The translations under genes were made by a program, and so were the position numbers. A stretch of 35,092 nt of DNA from Bacteroides sp. (GTDB taxonomy: Bacteria; Bacteroidota; Bacteroidia; Bacteroidales; Bacteroidaceae): NCBI GenBank assembly GCA_030152865.1, contig JASLIW010000155.1, forward strand, positions 1-35,092. The letters are read 5' to 3'. Of this stretch, positions 7,502 through 17,100 are shown piece by piece; position 1 is the first letter of the stretch, and each line of letters starts with the position of its first letter. The notes under the pieces are model-generated. The model ran no database searches, was not told the DNA's origin, and worked only from the letters and a program-made list of their open reading frames with translations.

Positions 7502-8557
7502 ATGCTTCGAAAATATATCTTATTAAGTTTAGTTATTCTAAGTACTCACTCTTTTGCTCAAACAAAAGTGACTGCTGGCATTATGCAAGGCAAGGAGTAT
7601 GGAGTAACTTATACCCTTCCAAAATCAAAAATTCAACTTCAAATTACTGCTAGCAAAGTAGATTATCACCCTGGCGAGTTTGCCAAATACGCAAGTACAT
7701 ACCTACACCTAGAGGACATTTCACTTCGAGCATCTACACACTGGAAGTTAGACAAGATATCAATATCTTCTATTGGTGTTCCTGATAGTGAAAAAGTATT
7801 CTTCGTTCGGCTGAGAGATAAAACAGTGGCACCTTTGATGGAGCTCACTAAAGACGGAATTATTAAAACAATCAATGTTCCCTTTGCTAGAGAAAAGGAA
7901 GAGACAATCCCACAGCAGAAAAAAGTAGAAGCAACTGCAAACCCACGAGATTATTTTACAGAGGAGATTCTCATGGCCAACTCTTCAGCTAAAATGGCTG
8001 AACTTGTGGCGAAAGAGATATACCAAATCAGAGAAAGCAAAAACAGCTTGTTACGCGGAGAGTCTGAAAATATGCCTCAAGATGGGGAGCAACTCAAACT
8101 GATGTTAGATAATCTAGAAAAACAAGAAAATGCCTTGACCTCATTATTTCAGGGCAGAACATCAACTACTACCGAGGTATTCAATATTGAAATAGAACCT
8201 ACAGATCAACTTACTGATTATATAGCTTGCCGATTTTCTACTCGTTTAGGGGTATTATCTAGTGATAATTTGGCTGGAGAGCCCATAACGCTTAGTTTAA
8301 AGAATCTACATACGGTGCAGATTCCTACAGATGATGGAAAAAAGAAAGTACAAGGAATAGCCTATAATATTCCAGGAAGAGCCGCAGTTGTGGTGAAATA
8401 TAATAATCAGGAAATAGCTAAAGGTGACCTACCTATTACCCAGTTCGGGGGTGTAGAATACCTGGCTGCTTCACTCTTCAACAAGCGTAGTAAGATAGAA
8501 GTCTACTTTGATCCCAATACAGGAGCTCTGCTCAAAGTTGACCAAGAGAATTTATAA
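7502..8557 (+). CDS. DUF4831 family protein, exported
   Basis: 351 residues with a cleavable signal peptide (residues 1-19, ending SFAQ). The segment GKEYGVTYTLPKSKIQLQI, followed by YHPGEFAKYASTYL and the PDSEKVFF motif near 95-102, is characteristic of the Bacteroidetes family annotated DUF4831. That family is conserved but of unknown function. The C-terminal half is strand-rich, with a coiled segment near 200-220 (LKLMLDNLEKQENALTSLF). It is a periplasmic or envelope protein by its signal. It starts 47 bases after the Nnr gene in the same direction with no terminator between them, so co-transcription is likely. Confidence 0.8.
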   Translation: MLRKYILLSLVILSTHSFAQTKVTAGIMQGKEYGVTYTLPKSKIQLQITASKVDYHPGEFAKYASTYLHLEDISLRASTHWKLDKISISSIGVPDSEKVFFVRLRDKTVAPLMELTKDGIIKTINVPFAREKEETIPQQKKVEATANPRDYFTEEILMANSSAKMAELVAKEIYQIRESKNSLLRGESENMPQDGEQLKLMLDNLEKQENALTSLFQGRTSTTTEVFNIEIEPTDQLTDYIACRFSTRLGVLSSDNLAGEPITLSLKNLHTVQIPTDDGKKKVQGIAYNIPGRAAVVVKYNNQEIAKGDLPITQFGGVEYLAASLFNKRSKIEVYFDPNTGALLKVDQENL

Positions 8558-8576
8558 TATTTTGTAAGTAATTCTA

Positions 8577-8622
8577 TGATACAATAAGAGGGTGCTTAAC
8601 AAAGCACCCTCTTATTGTATCA
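8577..8622. terminator. Long perfect hairpin between convergent genes, likely bidirectional terminator
   Basis: A perfect inverted repeat of 21 bp (8577-8597 with 8602-8622) flanks a 4-base loop AACA. It sits between the 3' ends of the DUF4831 gene and the leftward mscS-like gene, where a shared terminator is expected. The tails are AT-rich within the stem rather than a clean T-run after it. Confidence 0.75.
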
Positions 8623-8651
8623 TGGCGTGTAGCCACGCTCTATTAGTGATC

Positions 8652-9926
8652 TTAGTTTTGTATCAATTTTCCAAGCTTTTGCAAGTCATGTCCAGTAGGT
8701 GATTGGTGTACACGAAGATCAAAGGTAGGAATAGAAGCTAATACATGGTCAAAAACATCTGCTTGCAAGTTCTCATATGCAATCCAGTTGCTCGTATTTG
8801 AGAAGAAATACAACTCCAATGGTATTCCTGACTCTGTAGGCTGTAATTGACGAACCATACACATAAATCCTTCCTTCTGATTCACACGAGAGAGCGTCTT
8901 CAAGTAGATTGTTAGGTAGTGTCTAAAAACACCCAGATTAGTCTGCCTGCGTCCATTTATTAGTATGGAATCATTCACCTCGTTTTTTTCATTATATAGT
9001 TCTATTTCCTCTTCCTTTTCTAGTATATAATCTCGCAGCAAATCTATTTCACTGAAACGCTGTAACAACTCTTCTGTGCAAAACTTTACACTAGTCATAT
9101 CAATATTGATAAATCGCTTTACCCTTCTACCATTAGCATCAACCATCCCTCTCCAATTCTGAAAAGAGTCTTTGATTAGAGCATAAGGGGGCAATGTAGT
9201 TATGGTCTTATCAAAATTCTGGACTTTTACCGTATTTAAAGTTACTTCTATCACTGTACCGTCTGCATCATATTTAGGCACAGTTATCCAATCACCCACC
9301 TTTAGCATATTATTAGCTGAGAGCTGAATACCAGATACAACACCTAATATACTATCCTGAAAAACCAACATTAAAACAGCTGCTGATGCACCCAAGCCAG
9401 TAAGTAAATATCCTGGTTTCTCACCAATAAAAGTACTTATAATAATGATTACCCCCACGATCAATACGATTGTCTGACCCGTTTGTAGGATGCCTTTGAT
9501 GGGCCTATCTCTAAATTCCTCTTTGGCTGAATAGATTTCAAAAACGGCTTGCATCAAGAACAGTATAATTCGTAAGATAACAGCAATCAAGTAAACTTTA
9601 CATAAGCGAATAAAGAATATAATTACTCCATAATCTGTAGAAAACAGAAAGGGAACAGAGGAAAGTAATATAAAAGGTGTTATCAGATTACATAGGCTCT
9701 TGATATTTTTGGGGCTCAACATTTTTGAGAGAAAGGAACTAGACGCAATTCTTTGCCTTACTCCCTTAGCGATGCGACTGACTACCATACGTACCACTGT
9801 TTCGATAAACAAAGCCCCTAAGGTAAAGACAACAAGTATAAGGACTTGAGACAGAAAATCAGCCCAAATCTCTGAAGTACCCCAACCTAAAAACCATTGA
9901 TTGAGTGTGTTCATTATTTTCAACAT
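8652..9926 (-). CDS. MscS-family mechanosensitive channel (YbdG-like)
   Basis: 424 residues. About five membrane helices (near 22-45, 85-97, 101-125, 150-167 and 172-205) precede a soluble MscS C-terminal domain. The pore-lining segment is SAAVLMLVFQDSILGVVSG at about 181-199, followed by the LKVGDWI beta-domain entry typical of MscS. The RPIKGILQ stretch before the last helices is characteristic of the larger YbdG-type channels. It releases solutes through the inner membrane under tension. The start may be Met1 at 9926 or Met5. It is the last gene of the leftward DUF1573-meaB-ATPase-DUF4435 cluster, 38 bases after the DUF4435 gene. Confidence 0.87.
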   Translation of the reverse strand: MLKIMNTLNQWFLGWGTSEIWADFLSQVLILVVFTLGALFIETVVRMVVSRIAKGVRQRIASSSFLSKMLSPKNIKSLCNLITPFILLSSVPFLFSTDYGVIIFFIRLCKVYLIAVILRIILFLMQAVFEIYSAKEEFRDRPIKGILQTGQTIVLIVGVIIIISTFIGEKPGYLLTGLGASAAVLMLVFQDSILGVVSGIQLSANNMLKVGDWITVPKYDADGTVIEVTLNTVKVQNFDKTITTLPPYALIKDSFQNWRGMVDANGRRVKRFINIDMTSVKFCTEELLQRFSEIDLLRDYILEKEEEIELYNEKNEVNDSILINGRRQTNLGVFRHYLTIYLKTLSRVNQKEGFMCMVRQLQPTESGIPLELYFFSNTSNWIAYENLQADVFDHVLASIPTFDLRVHQSPTGHDLQKLGKLIQN

Positions 9927-9964
9927 ATCTAAAACTTTTTAATTGTATATATCTTGTGGATTAG

Positions 9965-10966
9965 CTAATTAATGTTTTCTATAAAAGATTGCAGATCGTT
10001 TTGTAGCCAATGGTAAGCAAAAAGATTTTTAAAACCAAAGTTTTTCTTTAATGCCAATTCAACATCAGTTATACTGTTTCGATAAGCTGTTATCTCGTTT
10101 TCATATTGTTCCTTATGAATGGCTAGTCTCTCTATGTAGCGTTCACGCTGCTGACGCAAAACAGCACAAACAGGCTTGAGAATTTTCATCACGACCTGCT
10201 CAAAAATGTGATGACCTTGAATAAAGAGATAGGTTGTTTGCGGACTTAGGCCCAATGGTTCTAAACTTTTCCCGAGCTGATGCACAGCCATTACGTCTTC
10301 GGGGTAGTTTCGCTCTAGCTCTTTCTGCTTCCTTTGTACTTTTTCACGTATTCTATCTAAAGACTGCTTGGGATTATTTACTTTAAAAGCATAAACACGA
10401 GTCAAACGATTGAATTGATACATCGGAAAGGCTTGTGTATCTCGTTTCTTAGCAAACCAAATGGTCCATAAAAACAAAGGGTATGTCAACTCGGAGAACT
10501 CCTGCAGATAGCGCTCAAAATCAAAGATTATTTTATCATTTAAGGTAGCTTGTACACAGACTTCATGTAAGCTCTCTGCAAAGCAAAAATAGTTTTCTAT
10601 TGCATAAGCATAGGTGTGAAAAATATACTTATTGGTATTTAGTGCTCTTGAAGTAGGTGTTGAGTCCTGCAATAAAAAATCATAATCACTGTCTACACAA
10701 GCAATTAAACTATCTCCAAAATTATCTCTTGAAATCGAATTTTTCAATACCATCTTCTTACCTTTAGTTAGGTTTTGGGCAGAAGGTAGCATGACCTGGA
10801 AGAAATAGCGATCGTTTTCAAACCCCTCTAGTAGAGTACGCCAAAATCCAATATCATCATAGCTTTCTACATAAGCTATAATGCGTTTACGAGCTTTTTT
10901 AGAGTAAAGCTTTTGAGCAGCCTTGAAGTAGTCTGAGGATAGGTTTCCTTTTAACGATTGAGCCAT
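9965..10966 (-). CDS. DUF4435 protein with TOPRIM-like residues, probable effector partner of the upstream ATPase
   Basis: 333 residues, cytoplasmic, no signal peptide. An N-terminal stretch AYVESYDDIGFW (Glu34) followed by ACVDSDYD (Asp92, Asp94) gives the conserved Glu and the DxD pair that define a TOPRIM metal-binding fold, as in OLD nucleases and the PARIS effector AriB, which is also a DUF4435 protein. The C-terminal half is helical and rich in Lys, Arg and Gln (about 205-320). The gene starts 3 bases after the stop of the ATPase gene, so the two are translationally linked and likely act as one complex. Nuclease or tRNA-cleaving activity is inferred from the fold, not shown. Confidence 0.8.
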   Translation of the reverse strand: MAQSLKGNLSSDYFKAAQKLYSKKARKRIIAYVESYDDIGFWRTLLEGFENDRYFFQVMLPSAQNLTKGKKMVLKNSISRDNFGDSLIACVDSDYDFLLQDSTPTSRALNTNKYIFHTYAYAIENYFCFAESLHEVCVQATLNDKIIFDFERYLQEFSELTYPLFLWTIWFAKKRDTQAFPMYQFNRLTRVYAFKVNNPKQSLDRIREKVQRKQKELERNYPEDVMAVHQLGKSLEPLGLSPQTTYLFIQGHHIFEQVVMKILKPVCAVLRQQRERYIERLAIHKEQYENEITAYRNSITDVELALKKNFGFKNLFAYHWLQNDLQSFIENIN

Positions 10967-10969
10967 ACA

Positions 10970-11800
10970 CTACTCTTTTAGAACAGAGATATCACTCACT
11001 TCTGTTACGGCATCCAACCACCCCTCCATGATCACAGCAGGAGAGTGTGTGGTCATAATTAACTGCACATTTGGATTGAGCTCGCGAATAACTGATATTA
11101 GACGCTGCTGCCATTCGATGTGTAATGAGGCTTCTGGCTCATCCATAAAAAGCACATAAGGTTGGAAATCTTGAACTAGAACCGTGAGTAGTATAAGTAA
11201 AATCTGTTTTTCACCCGAAGACAACTGGTGTGGAAGTAATAACTCGCCATGCTGTCTAAAAGCTATATCATTGCGAGTCCGATCTATTGTTTTCTGAGTA
11301 TAAGAGAAGAGCTCATCTATTAAATCCTGGAAGTGTTTTTTATTTTGGGCTACTTCGGTCGCTTTTTGACGAATATCTGGATTTTCATTATTCAGATACT
11401 CAATCATTCTGTTTCCGATATTCACCTGATAGTCCAAGTATTTTCTTTGCAGTAAATAAAGCTGCCAATCAAGCTCTGAGTGAACATTGCGATCCACCTT
11501 TGCTGTTACCTCTTTCAGCATCAAAGGTCTATCATAACTTCTGATTACATTATAGAGTACATACTTAGCTGATGGATTGTCAAAATAAACACTTACTCCT
11601 TCTAGTTCATCTGTAGGAGTTATGTGTTCTCCTTCATGCTCTTCTAGGAATTTAATGACGCGATTTAAAATAGTGGATTTACCGACTCCATTTATCCCTG
11701 ATAAAATATTAACATCAGGACGTAAGTCCCACTTCACAGTAAGTCTTCCCCACAGCTTATCTATCTCTATTCTTCTAATGTACTTTGCCTTATCTCCCAT
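10970..11800 (-). CDS. ABC-like AAA-family ATPase (AAA_21 type), partner of DUF4435 protein
   Basis: 276 residues, short for this class. It has all parts of an SMC/ABC-type ATP-binding head: Walker A GINGVGKST at 35-43, signature LSSGEKQ at 193-199, Walker B VLFMDEPE at 216-223 and switch His in TTHSP at 250-254. Between Walker A and the signature there is only about 150 residues of mostly helical sequence, with no long coiled coil and no fused nuclease. It is probably a cytoplasmic sensor or regulator of the DUF4435 protein encoded 3 bases downstream. This arrangement parallels AriA-AriB of PARIS. The gene begins 11 bases after meaB in what looks like one operon. Confidence 0.85.
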   Translation of the reverse strand: MGDKAKYIRRIEIDKLWGRLTVKWDLRPDVNILSGINGVGKSTILNRVIKFLEEHEGEHITPTDELEGVSVYFDNPSAKYVLYNVIRSYDRPLMLKEVTAKVDRNVHSELDWQLYLLQRKYLDYQVNIGNRMIEYLNNENPDIRQKATEVAQNKKHFQDLIDELFSYTQKTIDRTRNDIAFRQHGELLLPHQLSSGEKQILLILLTVLVQDFQPYVLFMDEPEASLHIEWQQRLISVIRELNPNVQLIMTTHSPAVIMEGWLDAVTEVSDISVLKE

Positions 11801-11811
11801 AACTCTACTAT

Positions 11812-12918
11812 TTATTCTAATTTAGTCAAAGCGTCAAAGTAAGTATCTAAGAGTTTCTTTGCAGCTACAAATGATGTCACACTACCCTCTAAAACACGAG
11901 ATTCATAATCTTGAAGCATTTGCTTTACCTCTTCATTTCTATAGAAGTTAGATTGCAAGGACTCGTTTATGGATTCATACATCCAATACTTACTCTGCTG
12001 ATTTCTATGATAATCAAAGTAACCATTCTTTTTGACAAAAGCCATATACTCTTCTATCATATCCCATATCTCCTTAATTCCAAGCTTGTAGAACCCTGAG
12101 TAAGTCAACACCTTAGGCTGCCAGCCAGAGTCTGGGGCGGGAAAAAGATGAAGGGCATTTCTAAACTGATTGGCGGCAAATTTTGCTTTTTCTAGATTAT
12201 CTCCATCGGCTTTATTAATAACTATTCCATCAGCCATCTCCATAATACCCCGCTTAATTCCCTGAAGCTCATCACCTGTTCCAGCCAATTGTATGAGCAA
12301 GAAAAAATCCACCATAGAGTGTACAGCTATTTCGCTTTGACCTACCCCAACCGTTTCAACAAAGATTTTATCAAATCCTGCTGCCTCACATAAAATAATG
12401 GTTTCTCTAGTTTTTCGAGCAACACCTCCTAAGGAACCTGCCGACGGGCTTGGTCTAATAAATGAATTGGGATGGCAGGATAATTCTTCCATACGAGTTT
12501 TATCACCAAGAATACTTCCTTTGCTTCGCTCACTACTTGGATCTATAGCGAGTACAGCTAGCTTACCTCCTTTCTGAAGTACATGCATACCAAAAGCATC
12601 TATAGAAGTACTTTTACCCGCTCCAGGCACTCCACTAATACCAATGCGAATGGATTTGCCTGAGTAAGGCAGACATTTTTCTAGTAATTCTTGTGCTATC
12701 GTCTGATGACTAGGATTGATACTTTCTACCAAAGTAACAGCCCTACTTAAAATACTAACATCTCCTTTCAATATGCCCTCTAAGTACTCATTCACCGATA
12801 AATGACGACGCTGAACTCGCTTGTGCTTAAGATAAGGGTTGACAATAGAGGGCTGAGAGATGCCTTTATTTACTTTTAGACCTTTATACTCATCATTATT
12901 TTCAGGGTGATTTTCCAT
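11812..12918 (-). CDS. meaB: Methylmalonyl-CoA mutase-associated GTPase MeaB (ArgK family)
   Basis: 368 residues. It has a G3E-type P-loop GVPGAGKST at 96-104, followed by the family stretches LAVLAIDPSSERSKGSILGDKTRM and FVETVGVGQSE, and the NKADGDN base-recognition motif. MeaB is the G-protein chaperone that loads and protects adenosylcobalamin on methylmalonyl-CoA mutase, used in the propionate/succinate pathway. The mutase genes are not in this window. The gene lies 28 bases after the DUF1573 gene and 11 bases before the ATPase gene, all on the minus strand. Confidence 0.93.
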   Translation of the reverse strand: MENHPENNDEYKGLKVNKGISQPSIVNPYLKHKRVQRRHLSVNEYLEGILKGDVSILSRAVTLVESINPSHQTIAQELLEKCLPYSGKSIRIGISGVPGAGKSTSIDAFGMHVLQKGGKLAVLAIDPSSERSKGSILGDKTRMEELSCHPNSFIRPSPSAGSLGGVARKTRETIILCEAAGFDKIFVETVGVGQSEIAVHSMVDFFLLIQLAGTGDELQGIKRGIMEMADGIVINKADGDNLEKAKFAANQFRNALHLFPAPDSGWQPKVLTYSGFYKLGIKEIWDMIEEYMAFVKKNGYFDYHRNQQSKYWMYESINESLQSNFYRNEEVKQMLQDYESRVLEGSVTSFVAAKKLLDTYFDALTKLE

Positions 12919-12946
12919 AACTCTTACAGATTGCAGGTTTATATTG

Positions 12947-14014
12947 TTAGTGAAGAACTTTTAGCATAACCTTAGGATGATAAGGATCATTCGTTATGAG
13001 TAAGATATCAAAATTATCTTGATCGCTCAAAACTTTTTTCTTATCAATTTTTATCTTCAATTTTGCACTGGCCTCAGCAGGCAACACCGTATCACTTAAC
13101 TTCACTCCTACAGCAGGACTAAAAGTTTGTATTTTTAGAATCTCTAGATCTCCACTACCTGCATTAAATAACACCACGCGATCAGAGGCTGTGGTTTTTC
13201 TCAACAACTCATATTTCAAGTCTAGCTCACTCTTATCTAAATCTAAGCTAGGTAGAGGTGCTGATGTGTTTTGCTCCACTTCTCTTAAGTCGGGTAGTAG
13301 AGTAAACGAGAGAGGTATTTTATTTGCCTTACTAATTTTATCTCCTACAAAGCGTGACAAATAAACATCTGTAGTGTATTGTCCATAATTTGCTAATAGC
13401 TCAGTATCTAATGTCAGCTTTAAAGTACCTTTTTCTCCTTGTTGAAGATACATGTCTGATGAGCGTACATTTAAGTAAGAGGGAGTATGCATCAATATTG
13501 GAGTATAGGGTTGCCCTGTTTCATTAACTACCTCAAACTCAAGAGAGGTTTTAGAGCCATACAAAACATCTCCAAAATCAATGCTTTTCTCACTGATTCT
13601 AAGTCCTCCCAGTTCTATGGGATGACTTTGACTAAAGTCAGTGATCTTTCTTACCACCTCTCCAGTAAAGCTTAGGTAGATAATGTTAGGACTAGAATTA
13701 CTGTAAACTTCTACCTCCTTATAAAACTGGCCTAGCGCTTTGGCATCGAACTCAACACGTACAACTCCAGCCTCATCGGGCTGTAGAGGGAGTTTGGGCC
13801 AGGAAGCCAAGGTGCAGGCACAGGATGTTGTAACATTAGCGATAACTAAGGGAATATCCCCAGTATTCCTAAGGTTAAATTCTACAGTTTTAGGTTTATT
13901 CCATTCGATCTGACCAAGGTCATAAGATTCTTTATTAACTGTTAAGCGAGCTTGTGCCACTAATTGTGCTGTACCTACGAGGAACAGTAGTAATATAAAT
14001 GAAGTACGTTTCAT
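12947..14014 (-). CDS. Exported DUF1573 family protein
   Basis: 355 residues with a signal peptide (about 1-20, ending VAQA). The N-terminal third carries the DUF1573 signature: DLGQIEWNKPKTVEFNLRNTG, then the Cys-rich TTSCACTLASWPK near 60-75. This Ig-like domain family is abundant in Bacteroidetes envelopes and unknown in function. Two further Ig-like repeats appear to follow (ISEKSIDFGDVLYGS near 141, then the C-terminal third). It is probably periplasmic. It is the first gene of the run leading to mscS, with its own promoter at 14051-14058. It lies 97 bases after the A2M gene. Confidence 0.82.
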   Translation of the reverse strand: MKRTSFILLLFLVGTAQLVAQARLTVNKESYDLGQIEWNKPKTVEFNLRNTGDIPLVIANVTTSCACTLASWPKLPLQPDEAGVVRVEFDAKALGQFYKEVEVYSNSSPNIIYLSFTGEVVRKITDFSQSHPIELGGLRISEKSIDFGDVLYGSKTSLEFEVVNETGQPYTPILMHTPSYLNVRSSDMYLQQGEKGTLKLTLDTELLANYGQYTTDVYLSRFVGDKISKANKIPLSFTLLPDLREVEQNTSAPLPSLDLDKSELDLKYELLRKTTASDRVVLFNAGSGDLEILKIQTFSPAVGVKLSDTVLPAEASAKLKIKIDKKKVLSDQDNFDILLITNDPYHPKVMLKVLH

Positions 14015-14050
14015 TAATTATCGTGTTATATTAATCTTCTTATTGTATTA

Positions 14051-14058
14051 CAAAAATA
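14051..14058 (-). promoter_or_regulatory. Bacteroidetes-type -7 element for the DUF1573-meaB-ATPase-DUF4435-mscS run
   Basis: The minus strand reads TATTTTTG, a match to TAnnTTTG, 37 bases ahead of the DUF1573 start. No other match is seen in the very short gaps downstream (28, 11, 3 and 38 bases), so it may drive the whole run. Confidence 0.45.
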
Positions 14059-14111
14059 GTTTTTTTACGCTAACTAAGCGACTCTATAGAAAATAGTTTG
14101 AAGAACTCCTC

Positions 14112-17100
14112 TTATTCAACTACAATTGGCTGACTCGATGAGTGTCCATTTAGCTCTGGAGCATAAAGACTCTGAATGCTTACAATTCCACTTTCATAGG
14201 TTCCTGATCTACTTACATAAGAACGGTTCTCCAATACATATGTTCCCTTCTGCAAGCTATTATAGAAGTACTGTGTTGATGCATCTCTAACAGAGACATA
14301 AGAGGTTAAAGGCATAGACTTATGCATCAGAAGCCCCCAGCGTACTCCTGAAGAACGTTCAACGGGCTCCAAACAAGCCGAGCGGCTATCTTGAATATAA
14401 ACGTAATCAAGATCTTCGTCTAAAGTAAAGTGTATTCTACTCACTAGAATATCTCCGATATGTAATGGTTCACCTTTTTGTATAGGACGTAATACTTTTT
14501 TAGCCCCTTTAGTTTGCTCCAAGTAATACGCTGTACTTACTTTTACTTCTTTGCCTCTGGGTTTTACTTGGCTTAAGCTTTCATTAAAAGTAGCATAAAC
14601 AGCACCCCATACAGGCAAAGAACCTCTTTTGTTTAATTCGATTTTATTTATCCACTTTTCAACAGGTACTTTACGATAAATATATGGTGTTCCTTTATCG
14701 AGACTTATCATTTGATCATTCCATTGAACATCAAGCTCAAAATTTGTATCTGGATGTCTATCTCCGAACTGAGTGAGGGCATAAAGTGCATGGTTCAGAA
14801 CAAAGCCGCTTGCATAAGCTCTATTTCTCAGTTTCATTGCTAGCCAATACTTCATTTGCGTAAGCAAATGCTCATCAGGCATATAATCGTGTAGGGCATA
14901 CATAGCAAAAATATGCGTCATCATTTGAGTTGTCTTGTACTCCCTGTCAAATTTCTCTCCTCCAAAATGAGCTCCTTGTTCATTTATTATAAGGTGCTCT
15001 TTCAATGATTTATATAGTTTCTTAGCATACTCATGATCACCTGTCTTTACAGCTACTTGCAGAGCTAAGGATTTATCAAACAAATCTCCTTGTTGCAATA
15101 TCGTGTTCATCTTAGCTAAAACGGTTTGCTTATACTCCATGGCTTCAGCTTCCAAGCTTAGATTCTTCAAATCTTGACTGAGTAAAATAGTCCGCCATTC
15201 TGCTTGATTCAAACCTTTTCTTTTAGAGTTTTGAGCCATGTAGTAAGCATACAAGTACTGGACCGATGAATGCAATGCTCGCTCCACTCTTAGCTGTAAT
15301 GGATGAGATAAAAGTGTGCTCTTCAATAATGCTTGTAAAGCTTCAGCTACCTCTAGGGTCAGTCTATCATCTTTAGCATCCATACCTTTGTGCCAAACCC
15401 AACTTCCATCACTGTTTTGATAGTCAAGAAGTTTAGAAACAAGAGCATGAATTGAAGCTGGAGATAAGTACTGTAGAGCATCTTTACTCAACTCCGCCAC
15501 AAGCTGTTTTTCATCAGCTGCTTGCCTTAACCAAGGTGTTTCTTCTGTTGTTATATGCTTAAGCTCTTCTTTTGCTGCCAAGTGCTTAAAGTAGATCCCT
15601 TCCTCAGCTGCTTGATCAAAAACAGGAGGATAAAGTGTTCTCAACTGATTGGCTACTAGACAGGCCATTAGTTGATTAGTATAAGTAATCGAGTTTTCAG
15701 CATGGGTGTTCCATACACGTAAAATAGGATTAATGGCAAACCAAGCTGGATTGGCGGTTAGCTCTATCGTCAACTCCTTATTTGTAGCTGTTACACTCTG
15801 CTCATTAAATAAATCTTCTAATGAAACCTCAGACTCACCCGTATTTGTTAGAATAATGGACTTTCCTTCGACTAGAGGTTCAACATTTGGTAGGACTGCA
15901 AGAATATGCTGTTCTCCATCAGCAAAGCTAGCCGTGGTGGCTACAACTTTGACTCCTATAGCCTCTATCTTTGATAGAACAGGCAGTTCAAAAGTTATTT
16001 TTTCTTCACTATGCGCGGATACAACTAGCTGTCTTTGCTGTGTGAAAATAACTTTATCGGTGGCTGGATCAAACAAGACTAGTTCTACAGATGAGTCCAC
16101 CGATTCATTTTCATCATTCTTTAATGTAGAGACAAGTTTAACTTGATCTCCTTCTCTCATATACCTGGGTACATGGGCTTGTATAGCAAACTTCTTTTCT
16201 GTATAGACAATTTGGTCCAAGCTTGCTGTAGACAAATCTTTTTTATGGGCTAGAGCTCTAAACCTCCATTTACTCAATTGCTCAGGCGATGTAAATTCAA
16301 TTTGTATGTTCCCTTGAGAGTTTGTTCTAAGTTTAGGATAAAAGAAGGCTAATTCATCAAATTGAGAGCGAACTACAACTTGTTTATTGGTAGCCTGTTT
16401 AGGTGAAGGCACTTCTTTTACTCCTCTGATACTTTCTACTTGAACCGTTTCCTCTACTTGACTATCAGCCATGACTGGACCTCTACTATAGAGTAAGTTG
16501 GGTCTGCCATGATCAAAGAGAGAGGAGTAAGTATGGATTACATCAAAAACAAGAGGTTTTACAGCATGATAACTTTGTCTTTTCATGTAAGCATAGATAG
16601 CGGCTGTATAAGTGGAGGGATTCCAAGTGTATATCCAAGGAATCCTTCTATAATTCAAAGAGCTAATACTTAGATCTGCACGATAGGACGTCAACTCATC
16701 TAGAGAAGCATCATACATCCAAGCTAACACTTCTGCATCCACTGGTTCTTGTTGATTGTTGTATAGCTGCAGTATCCACTTTTGCGGAGACCCGGGCTTA
16801 ATTTTATCCCTAAAAGTAATCCACTTCATTTGCAAAGCAGCTGTTTGCTCTTTCTTCTTCAAGTTGAAAGATTCTTCAACTACTTGGTGTTCTTTTAAGT
16901 AGATAAAAGTAACGCGTACTCCTTCCTCAAATTCTTTTCGATAAGGTATGACATAACGATGGTAATTCTTATTATACACTTTTTCTTGAGCAAGTACTCT
17001 ACCCTCTTTAGAATATATGTTCAAATAAACATAGGCCTCTTCATCGGCTGAACCATATAAGAACTCGGCTGGTGTAGCTTCATCAAACTGATCTTGAATT

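Noticed and set aside
15706..16146. Rightward open frame of 146 codons inside the alpha-2-macroglobulin gene
   Set aside because: Antisense to a well-supported long gene; the Ser/Thr-rich translation is typical of shadows and no family is recognised.
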